64,000 nucleotides of DNA from Oleiphilus messinensis (GTDB lineage Bacteria > Pseudomonadota > Gammaproteobacteria > Pseudomonadales > Oleiphilaceae): the NCBI RefSeq assembly GCF_002162375.1, contig NZ_CP021425.1, positions 1,423,501 to 1,487,500 of the forward strand, given 5' to 3'. Position numbers and translations under genes: made by a program. Positions 1 to 9,323 of this stretch are shown here, piece by piece (position 1 is the first letter of the stretch; each line of letters opens with the position of its first letter). Under the pieces are notes generated by a model. That model was given only the letters and a program-made list of their open reading frames with translations, ran no database searches and was not told the origin of the DNA.

Positions 1-125
1 AACTCTTTCTGAAGGCTCTCCAGCATTTCCGGCGTTGGTTCCGGCAAGTCGTTGTTGTCGAAGGTAAGGGGGCTGACCTTTGTTTTCTGTTCAGTTTGAA
101 TGGTGTCTTGAGCAATCATGTTCAT
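1..125 (-). CDS. desB: Acyl-CoA/fatty-acid desaturase, N-terminal end only (DesB-like)
   Basis: Only the first about 41 codons are present; the rest lies beyond the window edge. The visible N-terminus (MNMIAQDT..., then a Pro/Glu-rich stretch) has no diagnostic motif, so the call rests on context: in Pseudomonas, desB (desaturase) follows desC (its ferredoxin-reductase partner) and both are repressed by DesT, and the next two genes here match DesC and DesT. I chose the ATG at 125 because AAGGA sits 7 nt upstream; the ATG at 140 has no ribosome binding site. Function is inferred: oxygen-dependent introduction of a double bond into membrane acyl chains. Confidence 0.55.
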   Translation of the reverse strand, partial: MNMIAQDTIQTEQKTKVSPLTFDNNDLPEPTPEMLESLQKE

Positions 126-231
126 AATAGCGTCCTTCATATATTTTATGTGGCAATTGCAGATAGAGTAGGAAAATGAAAATGTCTCGATATCTGCTTT
201 GTTCTGGTGTTAACCCAGTCAAAATTTTGCT

Positions 232-1371
232 TTACAGTGCGAGTGTCACATCGGTGACCGGTACGGCGATACAGAGTTGGATTTCTTCCTTTCCACCGTC
301 GGAAATTTCGCCGGTCAGCATGTTTCTCACCCGGCCACTTTGCTTGGTGCACTTACAGGTGTGGCAAATCCCGATTCGACAGCCTGACTTCGGACTCAAG
401 CCAGCAGCTTCGGCCTGATCCAGTAATGGCATCTGATTGGTTCCAGTCACTTCCCGGTGGCTTTTACTGAATGTCAGTTGATGTTCCATTTCTGCTTCGC
501 CATCTACGGGAAGCGGGCTTACAACGAACACTTCTTCATGGATCGGTAGATTGCTTTTGTGGCTTTGAATCAATTCTTTCGCGATATCCCGAAAACCCTG
601 TGGTCCACAAACATAGGCGTGTTCAAAGTCTTCATTGATGTATGGACGAACATGATCGGCGCAAATCAAACCGGCCTCTTCAGTGGCGAAGCATTTGACG
701 GTTAACCAGTCATGTTTCTGGTCCATGGTTTTCAGCTCTTGGCCGAAGATAAATTCATCCGCCTTGTTGGCATAGTAGATCAACGTCACCGGACGAGTAT
801 CTGTCTCTTCACTTTCAATGCCGGCCTCAATCGTTCTGATCTGCGACATGATTGGCGTAATGCCTGAACCCGCTGCGATGTACAGTAAGGCGGTGTCCGT
901 ATTCGCGGGCAGGGTAAATTCGCCTTGGGCCGGGCTGAGTGAAACGATATCGCCGGAGCGAAGGCTCTCGTGAATCCAGCCTGTTACGCGTCCCTCTGGC
1001 ACGCGTTTGATCGTGATGCTGATGAGGCCTTGATCCAGCCACAGCGAAGGTGCAGAAGAAAGGCTAAACGTTCGCGTCACCGCGCTACCATTGATCGTCA
1101 CGCTCAGTTGCAAATGCTGACCGGCTTCAAATCCCTTCCAGTTGGAAACAGGCTGCAGGACCAGGGTTTTTGTATCGGCGGTCTCGGAAATAACTTCGAG
1201 TACACGTGCTCGAGTTTCAGTCAGTGACCACATCGGATTGATTGATTCTGCCAGAACATCGAAGTATTCAGCAGGGGTATCAGTATTAAACAATGCTTGA
1301 GAAATCCATTTCGTAGTACGGCTTAACAACACAGATCGATTGGATTCCGCTGTATGAGTTTGGTTCGACAT
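232..1371 (-). CDS. desC: Ferredoxin-NADPH reductase-like electron-transfer protein for acyl desaturase (DesC-like)
   Basis: A 379-residue reductase that would pass electrons from NAD(P)H through FAD and a 2Fe-2S centre to the desaturase encoded just downstream. The order of domains is visible: FAD-binding RTFSLSSAPS, a nucleotide-binding GSGITPIMSQ segment, a CGP motif, and a C-terminal plant-type ferredoxin domain with CRIGICHTC and a final Cys about 29 residues on. The start at 1371 (MSNQTH) has AGGAG 7 nt upstream. An in-frame ATG at 1431 exists but lies on the far side of a palindromic operator, so the longer protein is unlikely. It is probably cotranscribed with desB and divergent from desT. 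Confidence 0.85.
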   Translation of the reverse strand: MSNQTHTAESNRSVLLSRTTKWISQALFNTDTPAEYFDVLAESINPMWSLTETRARVLEVISETADTKTLVLQPVSNWKGFEAGQHLQLSVTINGSAVTRTFSLSSAPSLWLDQGLISITIKRVPEGRVTGWIHESLRSGDIVSLSPAQGEFTLPANTDTALLYIAAGSGITPIMSQIRTIEAGIESEETDTRPVTLIYYANKADEFIFGQELKTMDQKHDWLTVKCFATEEAGLICADHVRPYINEDFEHAYVCGPQGFRDIAKELIQSHKSNLPIHEEVFVVSPLPVDGEAEMEHQLTFSKSHREVTGTNQMPLLDQAEAAGLSPKSGCRIGICHTCKCTKQSGRVRNMLTGEISDGGKEEIQLCIAVPVTDVTLAL

Positions 1372-1394
1372 TTCTGTATCTCCTGTAACTTGTT

Positions 1395-1410
1395 GTGTAC
1401 ATTTGTACAC
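1395..1410. promoter_or_regulatory. Predicted DesT operator 1 (upstream of desC)
   Basis: GTGTACATTTGTACAC is an inverted repeat with perfect 7-base arms (GTGTACA/TGTACAC). It lies 24 bp before the desC start, where a TetR repressor would block the desCB promoter. Confidence 0.6.
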
Positions 1411-1504
1411 TCTAAGTGTTTCTTGTGTCAACAGAAAAATTTAAATATTTTTGTGTAAAAATAATAAAATATAATAAAAACAGATATTTATAATTTTTTA
1501 TATT

Positions 1505-1520
1505 GTGTACACGTGAACAC
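1505..1520. promoter_or_regulatory. Predicted DesT operator 2 (desC-desT intergenic)
   Basis: GTGTACACGTGAACAC is palindromic except for one base pair and shares the GTGTwCAC half-site with the other two sites in this divergent intergenic region. Confidence 0.55.
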
Positions 1521-1570
1521 TGGTAGTTGATTTGGTGGGAGTTTTATGTTCCTATCATGCTCATAAACAG

Positions 1571-1615
1571 GTGTTCATCGGTTCGTAAAAAATAAAAATG
1601 TGAACGAGTGAACAC
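1571..1615. promoter_or_regulatory. Predicted DesT operator region 3 (close to desT)
   Basis: Contains GTGTTCATCGGTTCGT and, 29 bases on, GTGAACGAGTGAACAC. These are imperfect copies of the GTGTTCA/TGAACAC half-sites in opposite orientation. The position just before desT suggests autoregulation (inference). Confidence 0.45.
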
Positions 1616-1676
1616 TAATTGTTGATTGATGTGCCCGCCTTTTTATCTCCGGTGGCGCATGCAATGAGGGTAGAAT

Positions 1677-2363
1677 ATGAGTACTCGATTAGAGAAAAAG
1701 CTGATGACGCGCCAATCGCTTATGGATGCGGTGCTGGAATTGATTGACGAGGGAATGGGGTTTGCCTCGATCAGTATTCGTGAGGTGGCGAAGCGTTCCG
1801 GTGTTGTTCCGACGGCATTTTACCGCCACTTTACAGACATGGAGGATCTTGCGTTCTGTTTGGTGGATGAATTCAGTCTGGGATTGCGTCGAGTGTTAAG
1901 AGAGACCCGCCAGCAAACCCGCAGTGTTGGTCCCTTGATTCGTCAATCGGTACTCATCTACGTTGAACACGTGCAGCAAAACCGTGGCCTGTTCCGGTTT
2001 ATGTCTCAGGTCATCAGTGGTGGATCGGCACCCCTTCGTCACTCGGTGCGCAATGAATTACAGTTTTTAGCCAATGAGCTGGCAGCGGATGTAGGACATC
2101 TTAATCTCTTGCCGGATTTATCCCAGGGGATGATTGAGTGGGCCACACAACTGGTCGTGAATACCGTTACCGGAACCACATCCGAGCTGCTGGATCTCTC
2201 GGAGTCAAATCCCTTGGAAGTTGAGCGCCTGGTGGATAAAACTGTCCGTCAACTGCAAATCATTTTTGTCGGTGCTGCGAACTGGCAACCGATTCCGAAG
2301 CGGACGCCAGAGCTCTCGAAAGCCACTGAGCAGGCGTTGCTGTTTACTGCTGTCGGGCACTAA
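1677..2363 (+). CDS. desT: TetR-family regulator of fatty-acid desaturation (DesT/FabR type)
   Basis: A 228-residue regulator with the N-terminal TetR helix-turn-helix (ISIREVAKRSGV, PTAFYRHFTDMEDL at about residues 30-60). The GVVPTAFYRHF sequence is characteristic of the FabR/DesT branch that senses the saturated to unsaturated acyl-CoA balance. GAGG lies 7 nt before the ATG. It is divergent from desC across about 300 bp that hold three GTGTwCA-type palindromes, as in the Pseudomonas des locus. The role, repression of desCB when unsaturated acyl-CoA is abundant, is inferred from the family. Confidence 0.8.
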   Translation: MSTRLEKKLMTRQSLMDAVLELIDEGMGFASISIREVAKRSGVVPTAFYRHFTDMEDLAFCLVDEFSLGLRRVLRETRQQTRSVGPLIRQSVLIYVEHVQQNRGLFRFMSQVISGGSAPLRHSVRNELQFLANELAADVGHLNLLPDLSQGMIEWATQLVVNTVTGTTSELLDLSESNPLEVERLVDKTVRQLQIIFVGAANWQPIPKRTPELSKATEQALLFTAVGH

Positions 2364-2388
2364 TTTCTATTCCAATCGAATCGGGAGA

Positions 2389-2445
2389 TGCGGTGATTTT
2401 CAGGTACAAAAATACCAGTTTGGGTGTTTTTTGAGAATCACCGCA
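2389..2445 (+). terminator. Long hairpin after desT
   Basis: TGCGGTGATTTTC pairs with GAGAATCACCGCA (13 bp with one G-U pair); the enclosed loop contains a second small hairpin, GGTA/TACC. No T-run follows, so it may be an RNA 3' end or a regulatory structure rather than a classical terminator. I see nothing else in the 390 bases between desT and the next gene. Confidence 0.4.
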
Positions 2446-2752
2446 CGGGGTGAGTGCAAGGTCGATGACGTCCTGATGCTCAATCGGTTAAGTTACTGTA
2501 TTCGTGCAATTAATCCAAATTCAGGAAACAACTGTAGCGGTCCCGTATGGCCTGTGTTTCACAACATTAAAATTGAATCAAATCAAAAATTAATAATTCG
2601 GTTTTTGCGTCTCGCGAACCCAGAGCATTATCAGGTTTAAAAAAATGCTATGGCGTAATTCAGCAAACTTTTAGGCCAATCAGCGGTTTTTAAACCAAAG
2701 AAAGCTTGTCGGTAGATTAAAATCAACTTGTCAGATATTACGGAACAATACA

Positions 2753-3577
2753 ATGGCAATTAAAAAAGCACTGGTCGTCGATGACTCGCCGACCGCCCGT
2801 CATGTTTTAGGTCGCATGCTCAAGCAGCTTGGATTTGCAGTTCTGCAGGCAGAATCGGGTCCGGTTGCGCTGACCTTATTGCGCAAGGAGTCCCCGCACT
2901 TGGTATTTCTGGATCATATCATGCCGGAAATGGATGGTTTTCAGGTGCTTAAATCGTTGAAATCAAGTGTTCTCACTGAATCGATCCCCGTTGTGATGTA
3001 TACCTCTCAAGCGGCAACAAAATATCAGTTAGAAGCAAAGGCTTTGGGCGCTGTTGCTGTCATTTCCAAGCAAATTGATGTTGTTTCACTGGCGAACTTG
3101 ATCGACACGGTGCTGGAACCGCAAGGTTCGGCGGAGATCATCCCGTTGAAACGCAAACCCGCAGAAAAATCCACCTGTTATGGTGAACCTGCACAATTAA
3201 CGGGTTCGCTTCCTTATATGCCAAAGGAGGCTACAGCTCTGGTGCGGCGACAGCGACGGCCGGTCAGTGTGATGCGTATCGGTCTGCTCACTACATTAAT
3301 TGGTGCACCATTTTTGCTGTTTTCATATCAATTGACTGATCAGCAGTATGCACTCAATCAAGTCGTGTCTCAGGTCACAGCAGTACAGGCGCGAAATCAT
3401 CAACAGTGGGAAGTTATGCTCGAGCGACTTCAAGAAGAACAGCTGAAATTGCAAGAGGAACGAAAACTTGTAAATAACATGGTAATGACTCTGGCTGCGG
3501 TCATGGTACTCCCTGTTGCTGAGCAGGACGCCACGTTACCCCCCGACTCGCTATCGCTTTCCGCACCAAGGCAATAG
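2753..3577 (+). CDS. Receiver-domain protein with a C-terminal transmembrane segment and coiled coil
   Basis: Residues 1-125 form a CheY-like receiver with all key positions: acidic pair D10/D11, phosphoacceptor D54 in VFLDHIMPEMDG, T84 and K106. After a linker comes one hydrophobic segment (about 180-200, IGLLTTLIGAPFLLFSY) and then a Gln/Glu-rich coiled coil. There is no DNA-binding or enzymatic output domain. Phosphorylation presumably alters something at the membrane; no kinase gene is adjacent. The topology, with a cytoplasmic receiver tethered to the membrane, is unusual for a response regulator. Partner and pathway are unknown. Confidence 0.7.
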   Translation: MAIKKALVVDDSPTARHVLGRMLKQLGFAVLQAESGPVALTLLRKESPHLVFLDHIMPEMDGFQVLKSLKSSVLTESIPVVMYTSQAATKYQLEAKALGAVAVISKQIDVVSLANLIDTVLEPQGSAEIIPLKRKPAEKSTCYGEPAQLTGSLPYMPKEATALVRRQRRPVSVMRIGLLTTLIGAPFLLFSYQLTDQQYALNQVVSQVTAVQARNHQQWEVMLERLQEEQLKLQEERKLVNNMVMTLAAVMVLPVAEQDATLPPDSLSLSAPRQ

Positions 3578-3591
3578 GTTTATTGCCTTGG
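3566..3591 (+). terminator. Hairpin overlapping the stop codon of the receiver gene
   Basis: CCAAGGCAATA pairs perfectly with TATTGCCTTGG around a 4-base loop; the left arm includes the end of the coding region. No T-run follows. Confidence 0.5.
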
Positions 3592-3776
3592 AATCCTGAT
3601 CTGTCTTCACACCTGTTATCCCCGCACCGTGCTTGTAACATGAACTATACTCACTGTTGCAATTTGCTACGCAGAATGTACTGAGAAAAACATAAAATAG
3701 GTTCATCACCTGATTGTTTTCGCCTGTCCTTGTCGAAGTGTTCAGCCCCAAATCCTTAAAACTGGAAGTCCTTATT

Positions 3777-5606
3777 GTGCGAGAGTCGAAATTAAAACCA
3801 GTCCAAAGTTTATATACCTTGCCGCTATTGTTTTCACTGAACAGCTTTGCGGGCGAAGTGGTTGAAAGTCAATGTTTTGCCAATGAGTTTTGTGTTGCTG
3901 TGGAGCAAAATGATGACACATTCGATGTTACCTTGCAGAGTCTAGCGTCCTATCCACTGACGGTTTCAGTGGATTTTACGTTGGCTAATCTGAATAGTAC
4001 CAACGGCGAGTCCGTAGCGGTTGTCCTTCCCGAATCTGAAACCGCATTCGTTACCCAGTTACAGATTAATACCGGCGGTAGCAGCTCCGTGGATTATTCC
4101 TGGGATATCAATTTTGCGCGATTGATTGGCGATGCCACGGTCAGTCACGATGGCGAATACCGCTACCAGTTTCCGTTCAATACCGGTTTGACCTATTCGG
4201 TACTGAAAGGGTATACCGAAGAATTGCCGCTTTCATCCCGCTATATTGTTCTATTCGGTTTACCTGAGGGATCGACTGTCGTTGCAGCACGGAACGGTCG
4301 TGTGGTTCAGGTGGTGGATAGCAATGCCTCTAATTCCGGGAACAACCAGATTCTGGTTGAGCATGATGATGGCACGATAGCTCGTTATGTCAATTTACAA
4401 TCGGGCGGGGCCTTGGTTGCTGCAGGGGATACGATCACTCGGGGGCAGGCGATCGGATTGTCCGGTGCAGCAACTTTCAATGCCGAACCTTATCTTTATT
4501 TTGCAACAACCAGTCCGGTTGACGGGAAGTCATTAAAAACATACCAACTGGCCTTTGCTACGTCCGATGGAACGTCGAACAACATAGAAACCGGCGACGA
4601 TGTCACGTCAGTTGATCCAGACGACGGTGGCACAGGCGACGGTGGCACAGGCGACGGTGGCACAGGCGACGGTGGCACAGGTGATGGCGGCACAGGTGAT
4701 GGCGGCACAGGCGACGGTGGCACAGGCGACGGTGGCACAGGCGACGGTGGCACAGGTGATGGCGGCACAGGCGATGGCGGCACAGGCGATGGCGGCACAG
4801 GTGATGGCGGCACAGGCGATGGTGGCACAGGTGATGGTGGCACAGGTGATGGTGGCACAGGTGATGGTGGCACAGGCGATGGTGGCACAGGCGATGGCGG
4901 CACAGGCGATGGTGGCACAGGTGACGGCGGCACAGGCGATGGCGGCACAGGTGACGGCGGCACAGGCGATGGTGGCACAGGCGATGGTGGCACAGGTGAT
5001 GGTGGTACCGGAGATGGTGGCACAGGCGATGGTGGTACCGGAGATGGTGGTACAGGTGACGGCGGTACAAATGGAGAGGTAATTGATCCGAATACGTCCT
5101 CTTATCGCGTACAGGAATTATATGTCGCCTATTACGGGCGTCCCGGCGATTATGCCGGTGTTAACTGGTGGGCTACCGAGCTGGACAACAGCGCCCAGGG
5201 ACTGGTCGATATAATCAATACATTTGGAACATCTGAAGAATACGAGAAACGCTTCGGATCATTAAATACTGACGAGCTAATCACCAACCTCTATCAGCAA
5301 ATGTTTGGTCGAGAAGCAGAAGCAGCCGGTCTGGCCTGGTGGACGGATGAAATCGAGAGCGGGCGAGTGACTCTGGCTGAAGCTGCAATGGTGATTGCGG
5401 ATGGTGCACAAAATGAAGATCTGTCGATTCTCAATAACCGGACGATTGTAGCCATTCGCATTACAGATGGAATTGAGGCGCAAAACAAACGCTATATATT
5501 CGAGGATATCGAAGCGGCGAAAGTATTCATTCAGGGCATTGATGGTGAGCTGGATCCATATGCTTTTGATATCAATAGCTTGCTGGATACGCTGGTTGAA
5601 AAGTGA
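3777..5606 (+). CDS. Secreted protein: degenerate M23/LytM-like domain, GDGGT-repeat linker and DUF4214 C-terminus
   Basis: About 609 residues. A GTG start at 3777 gives a good signal peptide (MRESKLKP, hydrophobic core, cleavage after SFA); the ATG at 3714 would add 21 residues. A beta-rich part precedes an M23-like fold ([52 protein letters not shown]). The zinc ligands of true LytM peptidases are missing, for example PYLYF where PHLHF is expected, so it is probably not an enzyme. About 30 GDGGT units form a flexible linker. The C-terminal 165 residues ([37 protein letters not shown]) match DUF4214, common in secreted surface proteins. Role: surface structure or adhesion, inferred. Confidence 0.65.
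   Translation: MRESKLKPVQSLYTLPLLFSLNSFAGEVVESQCFANEFCVAVEQNDDTFDVTLQSLASYPLTVSVDFTLANLNSTNGESVAVVLPESETAFVTQLQINTGGSSSVDYSWDINFARLIGDATVSHDGEYRYQFPFNTGLTYSVLKGYTEELPLSSRYIVLFGLPEGSTVVAARNGRVVQVVDSNASNSGNNQILVEHDDGTIARYVNLQSGGALVAAGDTITRGQAIGLSGAATFNAEPYLYFATTSPVDGKSLKTYQLAFATSDGTSNNIETGDDVTSVDPDDGGTGDGGTGDGGTGDGGTGDGGTGDGGTGDGGTGDGGTGDGGTGDGGTGDGGTGDGGTGDGGTGDGGTGDGGTGDGGTGDGGTGDGGTGDGGTGDGGTGDGGTGDGGTGDGGTGDGGTGDGGTGDGGTGDGGTGDGGTGDGGTGDGGTNGEVIDPNTSSYRVQELYVAYYGRPGDYAGVNWWATELDNSAQGLVDIINTFGTSEEYEKRFGSLNTDELITNLYQQMFGREAEAAGLAWWTDEIESGRVTLAEAAMVIADGAQNEDLSILNNRTIVAIRITDGIEAQNKRYIFEDIEAAKVFIQGIDGELDPYAFDINSLLDTLVEK
4623..5069 (+). repeat. 15-bp tandem repeat coding for GDGGT (about 30 copies)
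   Basis: Near-perfect units of the form GACGGTGGCACAGGC, with silent C/T and T/C changes at third positions that occur in blocks, a pattern typical of slippage or unequal exchange. The frame is kept throughout. The opposite strand is also open over the same stretch, but that is a by-product of the repeat. Confidence 0.95.
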
Positions 5607-5777
5607 GAATATTTTACAAAGTATCACAATTGAGCGGGGTTAGTTACAAGAATTAACGAGGGAACATCGCTAAAATAACGCTATGTAATAAAGGGCAACA
5701 GTTTAATTAAGCCGTGTCCTTAAAAAGCGCTTCTCGAGAATAGAAGTATGAATCAATCAAACGATAGGTTTGTAACC

Positions 5778-6320
5778 ATGAAGTTAAAATCTTGCGTACT
5801 TGCGATGATGTTGTTTGCTGCTGGGATCGGGTCAGCCAACGCTGTGCCTGTCGTTTACCAGGGTGAACTGGTGTACGGCATGACCAAAACCGGCTCAATC
5901 ACTGATCCGTTTGCAACGGGTACAGATTGGTGGTTTTTCCATGCCAACACAGGGGATGTGATTACCCTGACGGTTAATCGTCTGGATCCTGCACTTAACC
6001 CTTCTTTTAGCGTGTATTTCGGTCTGCAAAATGATACGGATTTACTCTCTCCTGTTGTGGCATTTGCGGATGACGAACTGCAAGAGCTACCCGGTATGGA
6101 AGGGCTTTTTGCTGACCCTCAACTGGAATCGTTTTCGGTCTCCAAAACCGGTACGTACTCCGTTGCAGTGAATAATGAGTCACAAGATCAGAATGAGCCA
6201 TTGGACTACCAAATCGAATTGTCAGAAGGTGAAGTGCCAGCTCCGGCAACATTGGCGCTGCTCGGTATTGCTGCAATCGGAATGCGGGTTTCCCGCCGGA
6301 AGTCAAACGCGACCGTTTGA
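5778..6320 (+). CDS. PEP-CTERM exported protein
   Basis: About 180 residues. The N-terminus MKLKSCVLAMMLFAAGIGSANA is a signal peptide. The C-terminus is a textbook PEP-CTERM signal: VPAPATLALLGIAAIG, a short hydrophobic helix, then a basic tail RVSRRKS. Such proteins are cut and processed by an exosortase (EpsH family) and go to the surface or extracellular polysaccharide; no exosortase gene lies in the window. The central part (DWWFFHANTGDVITLTVNR, PSFSVYFGLQ) looks like a beta-sandwich of the pre-peptidase C-terminal type. An in-frame ATG at 5748 adds ten residues; neither start has a strong ribosome binding site. Confidence 0.8.
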   Translation: MKLKSCVLAMMLFAAGIGSANAVPVVYQGELVYGMTKTGSITDPFATGTDWWFFHANTGDVITLTVNRLDPALNPSFSVYFGLQNDTDLLSPVVAFADDELQELPGMEGLFADPQLESFSVSKTGTYSVAVNNESQDQNEPLDYQIELSEGEVPAPATLALLGIAAIGMRVSRRKSNATV

Positions 6321-6405
6321 TCTCACGTCTTTGACAGCATACTGATTCGCTTGCGACGAATACTCGTTTATTAATCGTGTATTGCAAAGGAATAGTTTCA
6401 ATCTG

Positions 6406-6429
6406 GGTGGCTTCGGTCACCTTTTTTTT
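6406..6429 (+). terminator. Rho-independent terminator after the PEP-CTERM gene
   Basis: GGTGGC-TTCG-GTCACC stem with a TTCG tetraloop (one G-U pair), followed at once by eight T residues. Confidence 0.85.
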
Positions 6430-6523
6430 GGCCTTTTTTTATCGTCTTTTTTATCTCCGCGACTCGAAATATTGCTAAACTTTTCAAAGGTATGTCGTCT
6501 TTTACAGTTTTCGAGGTCTCATT

Positions 6524-7900
6524 TTGCTGATACTTTTCCCTGCAGATAATCAAATAGATTACGCTGACAATATTGATTTTATCCCAGCCAGGATTCTACC
6601 CGGCCCGCCCGTACTGGAGCCGCAGTATTCATGGGAATATCCCCGGGTAAATTTATATGGCTCGGTTTTGAAGACCGAGTCTGGCTATGAAATGTTTTAT
6701 CAATGTGGCGATGCAGTCAAAGTAGGGTATGCCCGCTCAGACGATGGCCTGAATTGGGAGCGGCCCTTATTCAATGCGACAGACTTTAGTGCTCATGTGC
6801 ATGAAATTATTCAGGGCAATGATACTGTCTGTGTCGATACACCGCCGGAAGTGGGGGAGGGCGAAACCCTGACGAATCTGGTGGCTGGTTTTCATATGCC
6901 AAGTGTCATGTATGACCCGGACAGCCCGTTACCGTATAAAATGTTTGCATTCGGGGAAGGCGGCTACCATAGCCTGGCCTCCGAGCGTGGTCAGCGTTTT
7001 CGTGCCACGGGTGAAAATCCGGTTATCCCGATGCTGGCCTTTAAAAACGAATTCACCGGGAAAACCTGGGTGAGTGATGTGGCGCCCTGTTATAAAGACC
7101 GCCATGGGTACACCGCAATGATCAAAACCTACGAAGTGGATGTTGAAGAGCGAACCCGTCGTTGTGTAGGGCGTGCCGTCAGTGAAGATCTGAATAGCTG
7201 GAGTGAGGTTGAAACCGTCTGGATTCCCGGCCCGGCTGAAGATGAAATCGCTCGTGCCAGAGGCTTTTCCTGGGCTGACTTTTATGGCTTGTGCCCTTTT
7301 CCCTATGGCGAGGGCTATCTTGGCATGTTGTGGCTGTTTGAAATTGATCGTGAATTTAAATCAGGAACCAATCTCGGCAAAATGGAAGTGTTTCTGGCCT
7401 ACAGTCCCGATGGCAAGCAATGGCGCCGATTAAGTGACGAGCCTTTTATACCCTGGGATCTTAATTTTGGTGAACAAGGTGGCATGGTGACCACCGCATC
7501 CACACCGATTTTTGAAGACAATGAAATCAAGCTCTATTACTCCGATAGCAACTATGTGCATGGTTGTTATGAGGAAGACTATACCGGTTCTGTCGTGGAC
7601 CCTGCCTGGGTCACTCGGTGTGCTCGGATTCCGAAAGAGCGGTTGGTGGGTGCGACCTCGACAAGCGGCAGACTTGTGCTGAAACCTTCAGCGGCACCGG
7701 AAGGACGTCTCAGGCTGAACATCGATAGCCGGGGCGGGGTGGCAGAGATCAGCATTTCGGAGGCGGGCGACTCGGTGGCGAGCTTTCGAGTTGAAAATCA
7801 GGATGAGTCTGATTTGTGGCTAACCGTACCTTTCGGGGAGGTTTTGGAGCTCAGTATTACCTTAAAAAACGCAACATTATATGCGCTGGAGCTGCGCTAG
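6524..7900 (+). CDS. GH32/GH43-superfamily five-bladed propeller protein (putative glycoside hydrolase)
   Basis: 458 residues from a TTG start, with GAGG 7 nt upstream. The pattern of blades resembles levanase/arabinanase-like hydrolases: GYARSDDGLNWERP, GRAVSEDLNSWSEV and FLAYSPDGKQWRRL are repeated strand-turn motifs in which an S-x-DG-x-x-W element recurs. There is no signal peptide, so a cytoplasmic location is likely. A small beta domain ends the protein. Substrate is unknown; I could not assign the three acidic catalytic residues with confidence. It stands alone between a terminator and a mobile element whose end lies 5 bp beyond the stop codon. Confidence 0.6.
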   Translation: MLILFPADNQIDYADNIDFIPARILPGPPVLEPQYSWEYPRVNLYGSVLKTESGYEMFYQCGDAVKVGYARSDDGLNWERPLFNATDFSAHVHEIIQGNDTVCVDTPPEVGEGETLTNLVAGFHMPSVMYDPDSPLPYKMFAFGEGGYHSLASERGQRFRATGENPVIPMLAFKNEFTGKTWVSDVAPCYKDRHGYTAMIKTYEVDVEERTRRCVGRAVSEDLNSWSEVETVWIPGPAEDEIARARGFSWADFYGLCPFPYGEGYLGMLWLFEIDREFKSGTNLGKMEVFLAYSPDGKQWRRLSDEPFIPWDLNFGEQGGMVTTASTPIFEDNEIKLYYSDSNYVHGCYEEDYTGSVVDPAWVTRCARIPKERLVGATSTSGRLVLKPSAAPEGRLRLNIDSRGGVAEISISEAGDSVASFRVENQDESDLWLTVPFGEVLELSITLKNATLYALELR

Positions 7901-8056
7901 GGCTCAGGGCAACCTAGTAATAATTGATCAATTTAAGCTTAACTAAAGTTTAGAATTTGAGCATGATCCCCAGTCCTGATTTCTGACCGGATAAATTCTG
8001 CTTTCTCTTCTACCCGCCTTATTCTAAGCGGCTTTTCGCTAGCGAGAGTCTTTATA

Positions 8057-9322
8057 CTACTCAATAGCCCTCTCTGGCGGTTTAAATATTCGAGACTTTA
8101 CGTCCCACCAATCCCTCACGGCAACTTGCTGTAAATTCCGTTGCAGCTTTAACCGAACCAGTCCCGCCGTAATCGGCGCATGTTTGCGCCAAGGGATGTC
8201 CAAGTGCATTTCTTGACCTGCCGACTCTTTCCAATAAGTGAGCAACTGCACCAGCGCATAGCTGAGAGAGATGATCTGAACCCACCGATGCAGCACCTGT
8301 CTGGATTGCTGCCAAGTCTCATTCCAGCCCCAGCGATTCTTTAACTGATGGAACATGGGCTCAATACTCCAGCGCTTGGCGTAGGCTTTTATGATGTCGA
8401 TGCCCGATATATTCGTTCGAGTCGTCAACAAGAGCCGGGCAGGTTTTAAGCTACCGTCTTCGTTTTCAAACTGCACCCACACAACCTTTACGAGCTGCCC
8501 ATCTAAAAAGCGGGCTTTGGCTATCGCTGTTCGATACCTCAGTGACTGCTGTCGTCCATAGATCGTGACATTGGCGCAAGTCTCTTCCAGGTTAGTGACT
8601 CGCTCTGGTGTGTATTTCTCTCCGTACTTTCGAGGGCGTCCTCTTTTCCCGGTTCGTTCTGGAACATCGTATAAGGCGGTATCCTTTCGGACTTGCCCGA
8701 TAACGTGATACCCCATACCTTGAAGGGAGGCAATCAGCGTACCTCGCATATACCAGCTATCCATCAGGACGGTGGCCCCGGTAAAAAATGACCTCATCAC
8801 GCGAAGTAAAATGCCTGCCGTTACCAGCTTGTTACCGTTCCCGCAGGCTCGCGTTAAGCGCGAGATCAGTGGGATCGACCAGGCTTGTTTCTGCCCCTTA
8901 ACAATCGCTGATAAACTGACCCAACACTGGCCGCGAACAAATTGCGGGCGGTTGGCCTTGTTACCATGCATGTGATGAAACTGACTACTGGGTGCTTTCT
9001 TGGAATTCCTTAGCACCAAGGTATCATCAATGGCCAAATACCACTGTTCATTGGGACACCATTGAGTCAGTAACTGACCCAGCTGTTGCGCGAGTGCAAC
9101 CCATGACCACTTTCCCTTTTGCAACCACTTGAAATAACTGGTCCAGTGGCGCTTCATTGCCACCATCAACCAGGCATCAGTGACAAACCCTGTTGGCGTG
9201 AGCATCGCCCCAATCAGTAACTCAATAAAGGTGGGTACTGAACGTAGGGGTAGAGCTTTAACCAAAAATGTGATCCAATCAAACAGGATCTCGGGGATAT
9301 TGCCGTATCCCTTAGCGTCCAT
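8057..9322 (-). CDS. DDE transposase (IS4/IS701-like)
   Basis: 421 residues, apparently intact. Candidate catalytic acids: D in LAIDDTLVLR, D in VLMDSWYMRG and E in YAKRWSIEPMFHQLKN, the last being the YREK-like segment of IS4-type enzymes. A basic stretch GKRGRPRKYGEKYT lies between the second Asp and the Glu. The protein cuts and joins the ends of its own element. GGAGG lies 5 nt before the ATG but inside a strong hairpin (9324-9364), which should hold translation low. Exact family placement (IS4 or IS701) is uncertain: the domain reads like IS701, the 9-bp duplication fits IS4 better. Confidence 0.85.
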   Translation of the reverse strand: MDAKGYGNIPEILFDWITFLVKALPLRSVPTFIELLIGAMLTPTGFVTDAWLMVAMKRHWTSYFKWLQKGKWSWVALAQQLGQLLTQWCPNEQWYLAIDDTLVLRNSKKAPSSQFHHMHGNKANRPQFVRGQCWVSLSAIVKGQKQAWSIPLISRLTRACGNGNKLVTAGILLRVMRSFFTGATVLMDSWYMRGTLIASLQGMGYHVIGQVRKDTALYDVPERTGKRGRPRKYGEKYTPERVTNLEETCANVTIYGRQQSLRYRTAIAKARFLDGQLVKVVWVQFENEDGSLKPARLLLTTRTNISGIDIIKAYAKRWSIEPMFHQLKNRWGWNETWQQSRQVLHRWVQIISLSYALVQLLTYWKESAGQEMHLDIPWRKHAPITAGLVRLKLQRNLQQVAVRDWWDVKSRIFKPPERAIE

Positions 9323-9323
9323 A

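Noticed and set aside
2221-2640. A 139-codon frame overlapping the end of desT
   Set aside because: Most of it lies inside desT in another frame; the remainder has no protein-like features and contains a hairpin.
4496-5070. Long open frames on the minus strand and in a second plus frame across the GDGGT repeats
   Set aside because: Any 15-bp tandem repeat without stops stays open in several frames. The translated products are pure repeats and lack starts with ribosome binding sites.
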